Shown here: positions 29,966-38,580 of the stretch, one piece after another
Position numbering within the stretch: the stretch's first letter is position 1
Layout of the letters: the number at the start of each line of letters is the position of its first letter
Assembly: GCF_026626705.1 (NCBI RefSeq)
Contig: NZ_JAPNKC010000001.1
Coordinates: 1,178,001-1,242,000, forward strand
DNA length: 64,000 bases
Origin: Pyxidicoccus sp. MSG2
Lineage (GTDB): Bacteria; Myxococcota; Myxococcia; Myxococcales; Myxococcaceae
Reading direction: 5' to 3'
Position numbers and translations under genes: made by a program
The notes under the pieces: model-generated
Database searches by the model: none
Seen by the model: the letters and a program-made list of their open reading frames with translations, nothing else
Told to the model about the DNA's origin: nothing

Positions 29966-31189
29966 TCAGCGGACGAAGGCGTCGTGCTTCTTCGCGTCCT
30001 TCTTGGTGGAGGGCTCCGCGTCCTCGACGCTCCAGTCCAGCGTCTTCATCAGCGACTTGCGGCGCTTCTGCACGTCCGAGTCGAGGAACTTCACGGCGTC
30101 CGTCATCCGGTCCATCAGCCGCATCGGCTTGCGCTTGTTCTTCGGCTCGCTGAGCAGCGCGTGTGTCAGCCAGGGGAACACCGCCGTCACGTCGGTGTGC
30201 ACGTAGACGGAGCCGGTCTCCACCGCCTCCACCGACACCTTGCCCCAGGTGTGGCCCTCGCCGGCGGGGCAGCTGGACAGCGCGCCGTTGTCCACCGGGT
30301 CCACGCAGAACTGCAGGTCGATGTCGAAGCCCGACGTGGGGACGTTGAGGATCTGGTCCAGCAGCGGCTCGCCCTGCAGCGTGTAGTTCTTCGGCACGCC
30401 GCCGCCGAGAATCCAGATGGCCAGCCGCTTGCTGCCGTTGTGCCGGCAGAAGTGCTGCATGGCCGCCATGGAGTAGACGTCGTCGTTGATGTCGAGCTCG
30501 AACTTGAACGCGTCACCGAGCAGCCGCTTGAGCTTCACGACGTTGAGGAAGATGGAGCCGTCCTGCACCGCGCCCACCCAGATGGGCACCGCGTGCTTGT
30601 AGGCCGTGGCGAGCAGCGACGGCTGCTTCACGCCGAGCTTCTTCTCAATCTGGTAGATGGCCTTGCCGAGCAGGTAGTGGAACTCGGGCGTGGTCATCTT
30701 CTTCTGGAACTCGGGTCCGCGGATGATGGCGGAGAAGAGCCGGTCCGTGTCGAGCAGCGCCTCCTCCCAGAAGCCCAGGTCGTAGATGCGGATGATGCGC
30801 GCCAGCCGGTACTGGAGGTCGCCCGCGTTCGGGTTCACCTCGCGGATGGCGTGGCCGATGATGCGGTGGGCGTCGTGGTAGAGGTTGGCGCCCGTCGTCG
30901 TGATGGCGGAGATGACGCCCTTCTCGATGAGGGGAATCAGGCAGCTCTGGTGCAGACCCGCGGGCGTCATGGCGCCGGAGAGCGTGAGGAAGACAGAGGC
31001 GTCCTGCTCCATCGACTGGGACATCAGCTCGAAGGCCGTGCGCTCCTGGCGGCCCACGTAGGCGCTGAAGGCGTGCGCGAGCAGCTCCGCGGGCTTCTCC
31101 TTGCCGGTGATGGGGCGGGGATCCGCCTTGCGCGCCCCGGAGTACGCGGCGCGAAGGGACTTCTTCGGGTTCGAGGAGGTCTTGGCCAT
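29966..31189 (-). CDS. Deoxyhypusine synthase family protein
   Basis: A 407-residue enzyme of the deoxyhypusine synthase family. The NAD-binding and active-site regions are visible: FLTLSGAMTPAGLHQSCLIPL, ITTTGANLYHD, and the key GGGVPKNYTLQ, whose Lys corresponds to the catalytic Lys of the eukaryotic enzyme. The order continues with DLQFCVDPVDNGALSSCPAGEG and HTWGKVS. Bacteria have no eIF5A, so family members in bacteria are thought to transfer the aminobutyl group of spermidine to a small amine, giving homospermidine or a related polyamine. The nearby speA fits polyamine metabolism. A C-terminal charged tail of about 60 residues is an addition. The start at 31189 is chosen from the family N-terminal region. 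Confidence 0.88.
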   Translation of the reverse strand: MAKTSSNPKKSLRAAYSGARKADPRPITGKEKPAELLAHAFSAYVGRQERTAFELMSQSMEQDASVFLTLSGAMTPAGLHQSCLIPLIEKGVISAITTTGANLYHDAHRIIGHAIREVNPNAGDLQYRLARIIRIYDLGFWEEALLDTDRLFSAIIRGPEFQKKMTTPEFHYLLGKAIYQIEKKLGVKQPSLLATAYKHAVPIWVGAVQDGSIFLNVVKLKRLLGDAFKFELDINDDVYSMAAMQHFCRHNGSKRLAIWILGGGVPKNYTLQGEPLLDQILNVPTSGFDIDLQFCVDPVDNGALSSCPAGEGHTWGKVSVEAVETGSVYVHTDVTAVFPWLTHALLSEPKNKRKPMRLMDRMTDAVKFLDSDVQKRRKSLMKTLDWSVEDAEPSTKKDAKKHDAFVR

Positions 31190-31245
31190 GGCGCGGCGAC
31201 ATAGCACCCCACGCCCTCCATGGGGAGCGCCGGGTGCTCCCTCTG

Positions 31246-31542
31246 CTACTTGCCGCGCTTCTTGCCGGTGCCGGCGGTGGCGGCCTCCGCGGCCCTGGCC
31301 GGCGCGGCTTCCGGCTCCGGCAGGCCCAGCACCCGGTCCCTCACCTGCCCGGCGGACAGGTGCGCCGTGTCGGAAACCACGCAGGACACATAGGCCAGCT
31401 CCGCCAGGGCCCGCCGCGCGCGCTCACGCACCGCGGGGTCGTCGGAGCCCAGCTCCTCGGACGCGGCGGAGACGTAGCTGCTGGCCAGCGATTCGAAGAG
31501 GTACACCCGGTTCTCGATGGTCGTGTCGTTCTTCTTGCCCAT
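31246..31542 (-). CDS. Small conserved hypothetical protein
   Basis: A 98-residue soluble protein, helical in its first 70 residues (NRVYLFESLASSYVSAASEEL, RARRALAELAYVSCVVSDTAHL), with an Ala/Pro-rich, Lys-ended tail. There is no recognised domain and no membrane segment. It lies upstream of and on the same strand as the DHS-like gene (56-base gap), and divergent from the PHP gene. Codon usage is like the neighbours. No function is assigned. Confidence 0.65.
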   Translation of the reverse strand: MGKKNDTTIENRVYLFESLASSYVSAASEELGSDDPAVRERARRALAELAYVSCVVSDTAHLSAGQVRDRVLGLPEPEAAPARAAEAATAGTGKKRGK

Positions 31543-31707
31543 GGGGCCGCCACTCTAGGCCCCGGCCTTCGGCCCCGGGAGGCCGGCTTCGACGCGCCGC
31601 GCGGTAGCGAACATCGCTGCGGCGGAAGGCCCCACGTCTTAAGTTGGTGTGCAAGAGCGCACGCTTCACGTAGGGGAGACGTGCACCACCACCCGGGGAG
31701 CCCCGCC

Positions 31708-32526
31708 TTGATTGATTTGCATTCGCACACCACCGCCAGCGACGGCCAGTACCCGCCGTCCGAGCTGCTCGCGCGGGCGGCGGCGGCCGGGGTGACGGTG
31801 CTGGCGGTGACGGACCACGACACGGTCGCGGGGCTGGCGGAGGCCGCGGAGGCCGCGCGCGCGCACGGCGTGGAACTGGTGCCGGGCATCGAGCTGTCCG
31901 CCTTCATCCTCGGACGCGAGGTGCACATCCTCGGGCACTTCCTGCGGCCGGACGATGAGGACATCGCCCGCTTCTCCGAGCGGCTGCGGCACGAGCGCGA
32001 CACGCGCATGGAGGCGATGCTGGAGCGGATGCGTCAGCTCGGCTACCCCGTGCACATGGAGCACGTGCGCGCGGTGGCGGGCAACGCGCAGCTGGGCCGG
32101 CCCCACCTGGCGCGGGTGCTGGTGGAGAAGGGCTGGGCGGTGGACGTGAAGGCGGCCTTCGACCGCTTCCTGGGCACGCGGGGCGCGGCCTGGGTGGACC
32201 GGTACAAGCTGGAGGGCACGGAGGCCATCCGCCTCATCCGCAAGGCTGGCGGCACCGCCACGCTGGCGCACCCGGGCTCCTCGCGCATGGAGCGGCAGGA
32301 GATTCGCGCGCTGGCGAAGGCCGGGCTGGCCGGGCTGGAAGTGCTCCACTCGGACCACAACCCCAGCGTGCGGCAGAAGTACCTCGGGCTGGCGAAGGAG
32401 CTGGACCTGGTGCCCACCTCCGGCAGCGACTTCCACGGCGAGGCCGTCTCCCCCGACCACAAGCTGGGCGACGCCGCCATGCCGCCGGAGCTGTTCGCGA
32501 AGCTCCGGGCCCGCGCCGCAGCCTGA
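31708..32526 (+). CDS. PHP domain metal-dependent phosphoesterase (RNase AM/TrpH-like)
   Basis: A 272-residue PHP hydrolase. The metal-binding motifs appear in order: IDLHSHTTASDG, VTDHDTVAG, VPGIELSAF, HILGHF, LAHPGSS and TSGSDFHG. This set fits the TrpH/YciV group, which includes 5'-3' exoribonucleases and nucleoside 3',5'-bisphosphate phosphatases. The best start is TTG at 31708, with GGGGAG seven bases upstream. A GTG at 31681 would add a His-rich segment but has poor spacing. It is followed by a hairpin and then the kinase gene. There is no signal peptide. Confidence 0.9.
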   Translation: MIDLHSHTTASDGQYPPSELLARAAAAGVTVLAVTDHDTVAGLAEAAEAARAHGVELVPGIELSAFILGREVHILGHFLRPDDEDIARFSERLRHERDTRMEAMLERMRQLGYPVHMEHVRAVAGNAQLGRPHLARVLVEKGWAVDVKAAFDRFLGTRGAAWVDRYKLEGTEAIRLIRKAGGTATLAHPGSSRMERQEIRALAKAGLAGLEVLHSDHNPSVRQKYLGLAKELDLVPTSGSDFHGEAVSPDHKLGDAAMPPELFAKLRARAAA

Positions 32527-32530
32527 GCGG

Positions 32531-32549
32531 TGGGGTGTCCGGCACCCCA
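32531..32549 (+). terminator. Small hairpin after the PHP gene
   Basis: TGGGGTG (32531-32537) and CACCCCA (32543-32549) form a perfect 7-bp stem with a five-base loop, just after the PHP stop and about 60 bases before the kinase start. The following bases are TTCCTC, so the termination strength is uncertain. Confidence 0.45.
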
Positions 32550-32607
32550 TTCCTCAAATCTGGGAAAAAGGGAGGAACGCGGATTTTTTGGTACGCTTCC
32601 TCCCTCC

Positions 32608-35600
32608 ATGCAGTGCCCGAGCGAGACGACACTGAGCGACTTCCTCGAGGGCCTGCTCCCGGAGGAGCAACGCGCCCATGTGCTGGCGCACGTGGAGGGC
32701 TGCGAGGGCTGCCAGGAGCAGGTGGCGATGGGGGCCAGCGCCACGGTGGCCGTGCCGGAGCTGCTGGAGGAGCGGCCCGCGCTGGCCCAGGGCTCCACGC
32801 TGGCGCGGTACGTGGTGCTGGAGCGCATCGGCCGGGGTGCCATGGGCGAGGTGTACGCGGCCTATGACCCGGAATTGGACCGGCAGGTGGCCCTCAAGCT
32901 GCTGCGTCCGGAGGGCCGCCACCTGGAGGAATTGCGCGTGCGGCTGTTGCGCGAGGCCCAGGCCCTGGCGCGCCTCGCGCATCCCCACGTCGTCACCGTG
33001 CACGACGTGGGCGTGGCCGGAGACTGTCTCTTCCTGGCCCTGGAGTTGGTGGAAGGCACCACCCTCTCCGAGTGGCTGAAGCAACCGCGCCCGCTGAAGG
33101 AGGTGCTGCGCGTCTTCCGTGACGCCGGACGCGGGCTGGCGGCCGCGCACGCGGCGGGACTGGTGCACCGCGACTTCAAGCCGAGCAACGTCCTCGTCGG
33201 GCAGGACGGCCGGGTGCGCGTGACGGACTTCGGCCTCGCCCGCCCCTCGAACCGGTGGCTCCGCGCGCCTGGCGCCCCCATGCGCGTCGCGGACAGGCCC
33301 GGCCCGGCGCCGCTCACCCGCACGGGCGTGCTGGTGGGCACGCCGGCGTACATGGCGCCGGAGCAGCAGCAGGGCCACGGCGTGGACGCGCGCTCGGACC
33401 AGTTCAGCTTCTGCGTCGCCCTCTTCGAGGCCCTCCACGGCGTGCGTCCCTTCGAGGGCCACAGCCTGGAAGAACTGGCCCGCGCGGCGCGCGAGGGACG
33501 CGTACGGGCGCCGGAGCGCGAGTCGAAGGTGCCCGCGCGGGTGCGGCGCGCGGTGCTGCGGGGCCTGCGCGCGCGGCCCGAGGAGCGCTTCCCCTCCATG
33601 GACGCGCTGCTGGCGGAGCTGGCGCCGAGGGCCCTGCGCATCCGCACCTGGATGGCGGCCTCCGCCGCCGCGGCCAGCCTGGTGGGGCTGACGGTGGGCT
33701 ACGTGGTGGCGCACCGCGACGAGGCGCGCTGTGCACAGGAGGCGGACAAGCTCACCACCGTCTGGAGTCCCGAGCGCCGCGAGCGCATCCGCGCGGCCTT
33801 CCTCGCCACCGGCAAGCCCTACGCGGCGTCCGCGTGGGAGACCGTCGCCACCGCGATGACCGCGCAGGCGGACACGTGGCGCTCACTGCGCACCGACGCG
33901 TGCCTCGCCGCGCGCGATGACGCCAGCGTGTCGTGGCAGACGGCGGCATGCCTGGACGCGCGGCTGTGGCACCTGGCCGCCATCACCGACGTGCTGGAGA
34001 AGGCCGACGCGCAGACGGTGCAGAACGCGCCGCAGTTGATGGCCTCGCTGGAGGGGCTCTCCGGGTGCGTGGACGCGCCCGCGCTCGCCACCCGCCCCCA
34101 GCCCACGGACGCGCTGCGCCCCCGCGTGGACTCCGTCCGTCGCCGGCTGGCCGACGTCCGCGCCCGCATGGAGGTGGGCAACCACACCTCGGCGCTCGAA
34201 GTCACCACGGCCCTGCTCCAGGACCTGAAGGGGCTCGACTACCGCCCGCTGGAGGCCGAGGTGCTCACGCTGCACGGGCACCTGCTCGGCCTCACCGGCA
34301 AGCCGAAGGTGGCCGAGGACATCCTCTACAAGGCGCTGTGGGCGGCCGAGGCCGGGCGCGACGACGAGACGGTGGCGCGCGTCTGGATTCTCCTGCTGTG
34401 GGTGGTGGGGGACCAGATGGCGCGGATGGACGAGGCCAACCGGCTCGTCCACCACGCGCGCGCCGCGGTGGAGCGGCTGGGCCGCGAGCGCTTCCCCGCC
34501 ATCGCCATGGACCTGCACCTGCGCATGGGCGGGCTGCGGCTCGTGCAGGGCAAGCTGGACGAGGCGGAGACGGAGTACACACAGGGGCTGGAGCTGTCAC
34601 GCAAGGCCACGGGCCCCGAGCGGCTTCGCACCACCTTCTTCCTCTCCGGGCTGGGTCGGGTCCGCTCGCGACAGTTCCGCGCGCAGGAGGCGCTGGACCT
34701 GTACCGCCAGGCGCAGGCCCATGCGCTGAAGGAGCGGCAGTGGAGCCCCGAGCACCCGGTGCTCGCCGTCAACCTCAACAACATCTCCACCGAGCTGCTC
34801 GCGCTGGGCCGGACCGACGAGGCGCTCGCCACGCTCCAGCGCTCGCTCGCGTTATTGGAGGCGGCGCGCTCGAAGGACCACCCGAGCCTCGCCGCGCCGC
34901 TCAACAACCTCGCCGTGCTCCTGCGACGCGCGGGCCGGCTGGACGAGTCACGGCAGTACTTTCAGCGCGCGCTCGCCCTCTTCGAGCGCAGCAAGGGGCC
35001 GGACCACCCCAGCACCGCCACCGCGCTCGCGGGACTGGGGATGGTGGCCTATGACTCGCAGCAGCTCGACGAGGCGCTCACCTACAACCAGCAGGCACTG
35101 GAGCGGCTCCACCGGGGCCTGGGGCCGGACACGCCGCGCGCGGAGCAGCCACTGCGCAACCTGGCCCTCATCCACCTGCGCGCGGGCCGCCCCTACGAAG
35201 CGCGCAAGAGTCTCCTTCTCGCGCTGTCGATGCTGGAGAAGGAGAACGGCACGGACAGCGCGGTGACCACCGGCGTGCTGCGAGACCTCGCCCGCGTGGA
35301 CCTGACGACGGGCGGCTGGACGGCCGCGCTCGCGCACTGCCAGCGATCGCTGAAGCTCGACGAGGGGACGCAGGGCGCGGAGAGCCCGGATACCGCGCTG
35401 GACCTCTCGTGCCTCGGTGAGGCGCAGCTGGGCCTGGGCGCGTCGGAGGAAGCGGTGCCGCTGCTGGAGCGCGCGCGGCGCATCGACGAGAAGGCGAGGC
35501 TGGACCGGCGGGATGCGGCGCGGGTGTCGTTCCTGCTGGCCCGCGCCCTGTGGGAGCGGCGCTCGCCCGAGGAGAGGACGCGCGCGATGACGCTGGCCCA

Positions 35601-35712
35601 CGAGGCCCGGGGCTGGCTGGAGGCCCTGGGGATTCGCGCCCGCCCGGACCTGCGCGAGGTGGTGGCCTGGCAGGCCCGGCATCCCCCTTCCGTGAGCGAG
35701 GCCACCCGATGA
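32608..35712 (+). CDS. Serine/threonine protein kinase with N-terminal zinc finger and TPR repeats
   Basis: A 1034-residue protein. Residues 1-40 form an anti-sigma-type zinc-finger module (SDFLEGLLPEEQRAHVLAHV followed by EGCEGC, the H-x3-C-x2-C pattern). The Hanks-type kinase spans about 67-334, with GRGAMGEV (P loop), VALKLLRP, LVHRDFKPSNVLV (catalytic loop, about 187), DFGLARP and YMAPEQ. A membrane helix sits near 348-366 (AASAAAASLVGLTVGYVVA). The remainder is TPR repeats (about 515-1000). Zinc-finger anti-sigma and kinase on one chain, with a sigma gene whose ATG overlaps this stop by four bases, implies that the kinase regulates that sigma. The TPR part would face the periplasm if the helix spans the membrane, or the cytoplasm if not. 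Confidence 0.92.
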   Translation: MQCPSETTLSDFLEGLLPEEQRAHVLAHVEGCEGCQEQVAMGASATVAVPELLEERPALAQGSTLARYVVLERIGRGAMGEVYAAYDPELDRQVALKLLRPEGRHLEELRVRLLREAQALARLAHPHVVTVHDVGVAGDCLFLALELVEGTTLSEWLKQPRPLKEVLRVFRDAGRGLAAAHAAGLVHRDFKPSNVLVGQDGRVRVTDFGLARPSNRWLRAPGAPMRVADRPGPAPLTRTGVLVGTPAYMAPEQQQGHGVDARSDQFSFCVALFEALHGVRPFEGHSLEELARAAREGRVRAPERESKVPARVRRAVLRGLRARPEERFPSMDALLAELAPRALRIRTWMAASAAAASLVGLTVGYVVAHRDEARCAQEADKLTTVWSPERRERIRAAFLATGKPYAASAWETVATAMTAQADTWRSLRTDACLAARDDASVSWQTAACLDARLWHLAAITDVLEKADAQTVQNAPQLMASLEGLSGCVDAPALATRPQPTDALRPRVDSVRRRLADVRARMEVGNHTSALEVTTALLQDLKGLDYRPLEAEVLTLHGHLLGLTGKPKVAEDILYKALWAAEAGRDDETVARVWILLLWVVGDQMARMDEANRLVHHARAAVERLGRERFPAIAMDLHLRMGGLRLVQGKLDEAETEYTQGLELSRKATGPERLRTTFFLSGLGRVRSRQFRAQEALDLYRQAQAHALKERQWSPEHPVLAVNLNNISTELLALGRTDEALATLQRSLALLEAARSKDHPSLAAPLNNLAVLLRRAGRLDESRQYFQRALALFERSKGPDHPSTATALAGLGMVAYDSQQLDEALTYNQQALERLHRGLGPDTPRAEQPLRNLALIHLRAGRPYEARKSLLLALSMLEKENGTDSAVTTGVLRDLARVDLTTGGWTAALAHCQRSLKLDEGTQGAESPDTALDLSCLGEAQLGLGASEEAVPLLERARRIDEKARLDRRDAARVSFLLARALWERRSPEERTRAMTLAHEARGWLEALGIRARPDLREVVAWQARHPPSVSEATR

Positions 35713-36599
35713 CGCCCGGTGCCCTCACGGAGCTGCTGCGGGCGCACGTGCCCCCGGAGCGTCAGGACGCGCTGCGCGCCGTACCCGGCTTGGAGGCACT
35801 GCTGGAAGAGCACCTCGCGAAGGGCCGGGAGTCCTGGCCCGATGTGACGCTCGCGCCGGAGCACTTCCTCCACCACGTGGCGCGACACCTGCCCCCAGAG
35901 GGTTCCCTCGACGACACGCTCCGCGCATTGCACGCCGCCGACCTGTACCTCGCCTGCGCGTGCGCCGCGGGCGAGCCCCAGGCCCTGCGTCACTTCGAGC
36001 GTCACGTCCTGGCGAAGGTGGCCACGCGCCTGGGCCAGCCGCCCGGCGTCACGCTGGACGAGGTGCTCCAGGTGACGCGCCAGCGACTGCTGCTGGGCGT
36101 GGCGGAGACGCCGCCGAAGATTGCCGAGTACTCCGGCCGGGGCGCGCTGGGCGGCTGGGTGCGCATCGTCGCCTCGCGCATCGCCCGTGAGCTGCGCAGT
36201 CAGGCAGGACGTCAGGAATTGTTCTCCGACACGCCCCACGCCCTGGAGCGTCTGCTGTCGGGCGGCAACCCGGAGCGAGAATTGCTCCAGGCCCACTCGC
36301 GTCAGGTGCTCACCGAGTCCCTCCAGGCCGCGCTCCAGGAGCTCACCGAGCGCGAGCGCGCCCTGCTCCGCCTGCACCACCTGCACGGCCTCACCATGGA
36401 CCGCATCGCGACGATGTACGGCGAGCCCCGCTCCAGCGTCGCGCGCCACGTCGCCCAGGCCCGCGAGCGGCTCCTCAAGCTCACCCGCCGCGAGCTGGCC
36501 TCGCGGCTGAAGCTGGATGGGCAGGAGTTGGAAAGTCTGCTGGGACTGGTCCAGAGCCGGCTGGACCTCAGCCTCCACCGGCTGATGGACCAGGGCTGA
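35709..36599 (+). CDS. Sigma-70 family RNA polymerase sigma factor
   Basis: A 296-residue sigma factor of the ECF-like type. A region 2-like helical part lies around residues 60-170 (HVLAKVATRLGQPPGV, GRGALGGWVRIVASRIARELR). The C-terminal region 4 is clear: LTERERALLRLHHLHGLTMD, ATMYGEPRSSVARHVAQARERLLKL, a helix-turn-helix followed by the usual recognition helix. A long N-terminal extension (about 60 residues) and a short tail are added. Its ATG overlaps the kinase stop, so translation is coupled. The product is probably held by the N-terminal zinc finger of the kinase and released by signalling. Target promoters are unknown. Confidence 0.88.
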   Translation: MTPGALTELLRAHVPPERQDALRAVPGLEALLEEHLAKGRESWPDVTLAPEHFLHHVARHLPPEGSLDDTLRALHAADLYLACACAAGEPQALRHFERHVLAKVATRLGQPPGVTLDEVLQVTRQRLLLGVAETPPKIAEYSGRGALGGWVRIVASRIARELRSQAGRQELFSDTPHALERLLSGGNPERELLQAHSRQVLTESLQAALQELTERERALLRLHHLHGLTMDRIATMYGEPRSSVARHVAQARERLLKLTRRELASRLKLDGQELESLLGLVQSRLDLSLHRLMDQG

Positions 36600-36613
36600 T
36601 ACGATGCGAGGCC

Positions 36614-37639
36614 ATGGACCCGATAGACCCTGAAGTGACGACGTTCGTCCAGGAGCTCTTCAACGGAGTGCTCCTGGGCGCACTCGCCTATCTCTTCGTG
36701 CGCTACGTGCTGGGCGGCCTCTTCACCGTGGACCAGAACGTGCGCGCGGTGAAGGTGCGGCTGGGCCGCGCCGAGCGCCTCTCCGCCAACCTCACCAACC
36801 GCGACGGCCCGCTCTCCGAGGGGCTCGCCCGCACCGACGAGGAGCGCTACGTCTACCCGCAGCTGCGCGTCATCTCCTCCGGTGGCCCGTACTTCAAGTG
36901 GCCCTGGGAGCAGGTGCGCAAGATCTCCGTGGCCACGCAGACGCTCAACATGGCCTTCGACCCGGAGGCACCAGAGGCCAACCAGGGCGGCACCATGGTG
37001 GACGCCGTCACGAAGGACCAGCTCAACACCGGCCTCACCGGGCAGATCCGCTACCGCGTCTCGGAGAAGAACCTCTACGCCTTCCTCTTCGGCGTGAAGA
37101 AGCCGGTGGCCCACGTCATGGGCTTCTTCATCTCCATCCTCCGCCAGCGCATCGCCAACTTCGAGGCGCCCCCCGCCGCCCGCGAAGCGGACAGCCTGGA
37201 GGCCTCCGTCGTGTCGGGCGTATCCATCAACGACCTGCGGAAGAACCTGCGAGACCTCAACGAGCACATGGACCACGAGTGCCGAGGCAGTGAGGCGCGC
37301 TACGGCGTGGTGCTGGAGGCGTCGCTCATCACCGGCATCGACCCGCCGCAGGAGGTGGAGAGCGCGCTGGCCGCCATCAACACCGCGCACAACCACGTCT
37401 CCAGCGACATCAGCCTCGCGCAGGCCTCCGCGGACCAGAAAATCGTCCAGAGCCGCCGCGCGGTGGAGATTGAAACGCTCAAGGCCCAGGCGGAGGTGGA
37501 GCCCCTCGTCGCCCTCTCCAACGAGCTCTCGCTGCTCAAGCGCAGCGGCCCGGGCGCGCTCCAGGCGTACCTGCGCAACATCCGGCTGGGGCTGTACCAG
37601 AAGGCGCAGGCGGTGGTGCTGGGGGTGAAGAATGGTTAG
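36614..37639 (+). CDS. SPFH/band 7 domain membrane protein
   Basis: A 341-residue protein with one N-terminal membrane segment (about 14-33, FNGVLLGALAYLFVRYVL), then an SPFH core: AVKVRLGRAERLS, GGPYFKWPWEQVRKISVATQ, the region ending SEKNLYAFLFGVK, and the helix-rich C-terminal part with QADQKIVQSRR-like coiled coil. Band 7 proteins form large oligomers on membranes and act as scaffolds. The gene begins 14 bases after the sigma-factor stop and overlaps the next SPFH gene by eight bases. It is probably one subunit of a two-component ring, as with HflK/HflC, although no protease gene is adjacent. Confidence 0.85.
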   Translation: MDPIDPEVTTFVQELFNGVLLGALAYLFVRYVLGGLFTVDQNVRAVKVRLGRAERLSANLTNRDGPLSEGLARTDEERYVYPQLRVISSGGPYFKWPWEQVRKISVATQTLNMAFDPEAPEANQGGTMVDAVTKDQLNTGLTGQIRYRVSEKNLYAFLFGVKKPVAHVMGFFISILRQRIANFEAPPAAREADSLEASVVSGVSINDLRKNLRDLNEHMDHECRGSEARYGVVLEASLITGIDPPQEVESALAAINTAHNHVSSDISLAQASADQKIVQSRRAVEIETLKAQAEVEPLVALSNELSLLKRSGPGALQAYLRNIRLGLYQKAQAVVLGVKNG

Positions 37640-38537
37640 CACGCTCGTGGGCGCCATCGTCGGCTTCTTCGGCATGGCCATCGGCATCCCCGCCTTCTTC
37701 GCCTTCCTCCGGATGCTCGGCTTCTACGCCATCGTCCAGGAGCGCACCTGCCGGGTGTACGTGCTGTTCGGCTCGGTGGTGTGCACGCTGGACGAGCCCG
37801 GCTTCCACTTCCTCTGGCCGAAGCTCGGGTGGAAGGCGCTCATCGTGAACCTGGTGGGCCGCTGCCAGGTGGTCGACTTGCGGCTGGACCAGCAGTACCT
37901 GCGCAGCCAGGCGGTGAACTCCGAGGAGGGCGCGCCGATGGGCATCGGCATCTGGTACGAGATGTACGTCTCGGACCCGAAGCGCTTCCTCTTCGAGAAC
38001 GCGGACCCGCGCGGCAGTCTCGCCGCCAACGTGAGCAACGCGGCCGTGCGCTGTCTGTCCAACATGAAGCTGGCCGCCATGCTGGAGACGCGGCACGAGA
38101 TGAGCCGCACCGTGCGCGCCGAGGTCAGCCCCCAGAGCCATGAGTGGGGCTACAAGCTGGGCAGCGTCTACGTGCGCAAGGTCCACTTCCGCGACGCGAA
38201 CATGATTCGCCAGATTGAAGAGAAGGTCGTCAACCGGCTGCGCCAGGTGACGAGCGCCATCCGCCAGGACGGCGCCAACCAGGTGAGCATCATCACCAGC
38301 ACCGCCGAGCGGCAGAGCGCGGTGGAGTTCGCCCGCGCCGCCGCGCTGCGGCCCCAGATTGTCGGCTCCGCGCTGCAGAAGATTGGCGAGGACCCCGAGG
38401 TGCTGGAGGCCACCTTCTCGCTGCTGGAGACGCAGCGCCTGCTGGAAAGCGGCGCGAAGCTCACCCTGGTGCCCGACGGTCAGCGCGGGGAATTGCTCTC
38501 GCAACTGCTGACGGCGCGCACGCTGTCCCGCCCGTAG
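37632..38537 (+). CDS. SPFH/band 7 domain membrane protein
   Basis: A 301-residue SPFH protein with an N-terminal membrane helix (LVGAIVGFFGMAIGIPAFFAFL, about 4-25). The band 7 core follows: VYVLFGSVVCTLDEPGFHFLWP, SQAVNSEEGAPMGIGIWYEMYV, and a C-terminal coiled-coil region (IEEKVVNRLRQVTSAIRQ). It overlaps the upstream SPFH gene by eight bases, so both are made together and likely co-assemble. The C-terminus LPSQLLTARTLSRP-like ending has no extra domain. A hairpin shared with the convergent decarboxylase gene follows. Confidence 0.87.
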   Translation: MVSTLVGAIVGFFGMAIGIPAFFAFLRMLGFYAIVQERTCRVYVLFGSVVCTLDEPGFHFLWPKLGWKALIVNLVGRCQVVDLRLDQQYLRSQAVNSEEGAPMGIGIWYEMYVSDPKRFLFENADPRGSLAANVSNAAVRCLSNMKLAAMLETRHEMSRTVRAEVSPQSHEWGYKLGSVYVRKVHFRDANMIRQIEEKVVNRLRQVTSAIRQDGANQVSIITSTAERQSAVEFARAAALRPQIVGSALQKIGEDPEVLEATFSLLETQRLLESGAKLTLVPDGQRGELLSQLLTARTLSRP

Positions 38538-38552
38538 GGCCCGGGCCGGAGG

Positions 38553-38580
38553 AGCCCGCGAGCGTCCTGGCTCGCGGGCT
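38553..38580. terminator. Hairpin between convergent genes
   Basis: A perfect 10-bp stem (AGCCCGCGAG 38553-38562 with CTCGCGGGCT 38571-38580) and eight-base loop, between the second SPFH gene and the decarboxylase gene, whose stop begins at 38581. A bidirectional terminator is likely. Confidence 0.7.
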
